Positions 63,446 through 64,000 of a DNA stretch of 64,000 nt are shown here, piece by piece. Source of the DNA: CAVSUR01 sp963846005 (GTDB lineage: Bacteria; Actinomycetota; Actinomycetes; Streptosporangiales; Streptosporangiaceae); assembly GCA_963846005.1 (NCBI GenBank), contig CAWJUH010000004.1, forward strand, positions 324,265 through 388,264. Reading direction: 5' to 3'. The position numbers and the translations under genes are program-made. The notes under the pieces were generated by a model. It was not told the DNA's origin and made no database searches. It saw nothing but the letters and a program-made list of their open reading frames with translations. Within the stretch, counting starts at the first letter, position 1. Each line of letters opens with the position of its first letter.

Positions 63446-64000
63446 ATGAGCGATACGGCAGAACTTGAGGTTGGCAGCACTTTCGTAGGCCGATACAAGA
63501 TTGCAGGGCTGCTGGGAGAGGGTGACCGCAAGCGCACATATCTGGCACACGACGAAAAGGTCGGCCGCCTGGTGGCGCTGTCACTGGTGAAGCCCGAGGC
63601 GGTGGCCGCTGACTCCGAGGGCACGGCGCGTGAGGCCAGGGTGCTGGGCCGCATCGGCAGCCATGACAACATCGTGTCGCTTTACGACTACGAGATCAGC
63701 GCGGACGGCTCCGCCGAGTACATGGTGTTCGAGTACCTGGCCGGAGGCACTCTCGCTGACTACCTGCACAAGGCAGGGCCGCTGCCACTCGGCGACATCC
63801 TGCGCCTCGGGCGCCAGCTGTGCCGCGGCTTGGCTCACCTGCACGCCCGTGGCCTCATCCACCGCGACGTTTCACCGGAGAACATCTGGCTCGATGAGCG
63901 GCATGTCGCCCATCTCGGAGATTTCGATTCGGCCATCACCACCGTAAGCGCTTCGGAGCTGCGGCCGATCACAACCGGATCGTTTGCCGCACCTGAAGAT
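63446..64000 (+). CDS. Ser/Thr protein kinase, N-terminal part (cut by the window end)
   Basis: A Hanks-type kinase domain of 185 residues so far. Gly-loop LLGEGDRKRTYLAHD, alpha-C glutamate in AREARVLGRIGSHDNIVSLY, hinge MVFEYLAGGTLADYL, catalytic loop LIHRDVSPENIWLD, and DFD in place of DFG. The beta-3 lysine is replaced: VALSLVKPE has Ser46 where VAxK is expected, with Lys49 three residues on. HRDLKPxN is HRDVSPEN. The GEGxRKRxYLAHD group of kinases shows similar beta-3 changes. Activity is uncertain. The rest of the gene is outside the window. Confidence 0.88.
   Translation, partial: MSDTAELEVGSTFVGRYKIAGLLGEGDRKRTYLAHDEKVGRLVALSLVKPEAVAADSEGTAREARVLGRIGSHDNIVSLYDYEISADGSAEYMVFEYLAGGTLADYLHKAGPLPLGDILRLGRQLCRGLAHLHARGLIHRDVSPENIWLDERHVAHLGDFDSAITTVSASELRPITTGSFAAPED

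Overview
This 64 kb window comes from a very GC-rich actinomycete. The evidence is its codon use, GTG/TTG/CTG starts, actinobacterial families (DUF3263, DUF2530, DUF3027, an IdeR-type regulator, a fused SpoIIE-type phosphatase) and CIRCE-controlled groEL. The gene order thrC - csp - groEL - membrane protein - csp-like - MFS - DUF3027 - DUF2530 - MFS - marR resembles streptomycete core chromosome. Genus cannot be fixed; a Streptosporangiales-like or Frankia-like relative is an inference.

Core half, about 1-33.4 kb. In order it holds hsp20 with a MerR/HspR-like regulator, a thiolase, a MerR regulator, a PAS-GAF-PP2C-HATPase phosphatase, ideR, pdxH, a citrate synthase coupled to serC, thpR, a MarR-MFS pair, DUF2530, DUF3027, an MFS protein with a collagen-like insert, and a csp-like gene. 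A repeat-rich membrane protein, groEL with two CIRCE boxes, cspA, thrC behind a SAM-I riboswitch, otsA/otsB with DUF3263, a SAM hydrolase, a membrane subtilase homologue lacking its catalytic triad, plsC, a two-knuckle mini-protein and three redox or P-loop genes follow. A tRNA-Thr gene closes the core.

Accessory half, about 33.4-64 kb. Composition drops in several patches. An HNH nuclease, a MazG-like pyrophosphohydrolase, a 579-residue protein with a C-terminal HEPN motif and a zinc-ribbon protein form a defence-like island. A 1.08 kb segment carrying a class IV aminotransferase is bounded by 13-bp direct and 15-bp inverted repeats. A small cluster encodes coiled-coil, membrane and VWA-lipoprotein products.

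From 44.3 to 57.5 kb lies an integrative conjugative element. Its leftward arm (regulators, xis, int) is a chain of 4-nt overlaps. Its rightward arm holds an RHH protein, a DUF2637 membrane protein, a coupling ATPase and a MobF relaxase-helicase. A 25-bp palindrome sits between the two arms. Beyond it are a broken epimerase, two broken XRE regulators, a CoiA-like nuclease and a Ser/Thr kinase cut by the window end.

Single-base frameshifts are rare before 33 kb (three genes) but affect nearly every gene of the conjugative element, while its protein similarity is otherwise well kept. This points to local assembly error or very recent decay. I mark those genes as pseudogenes but describe the protein they spell.
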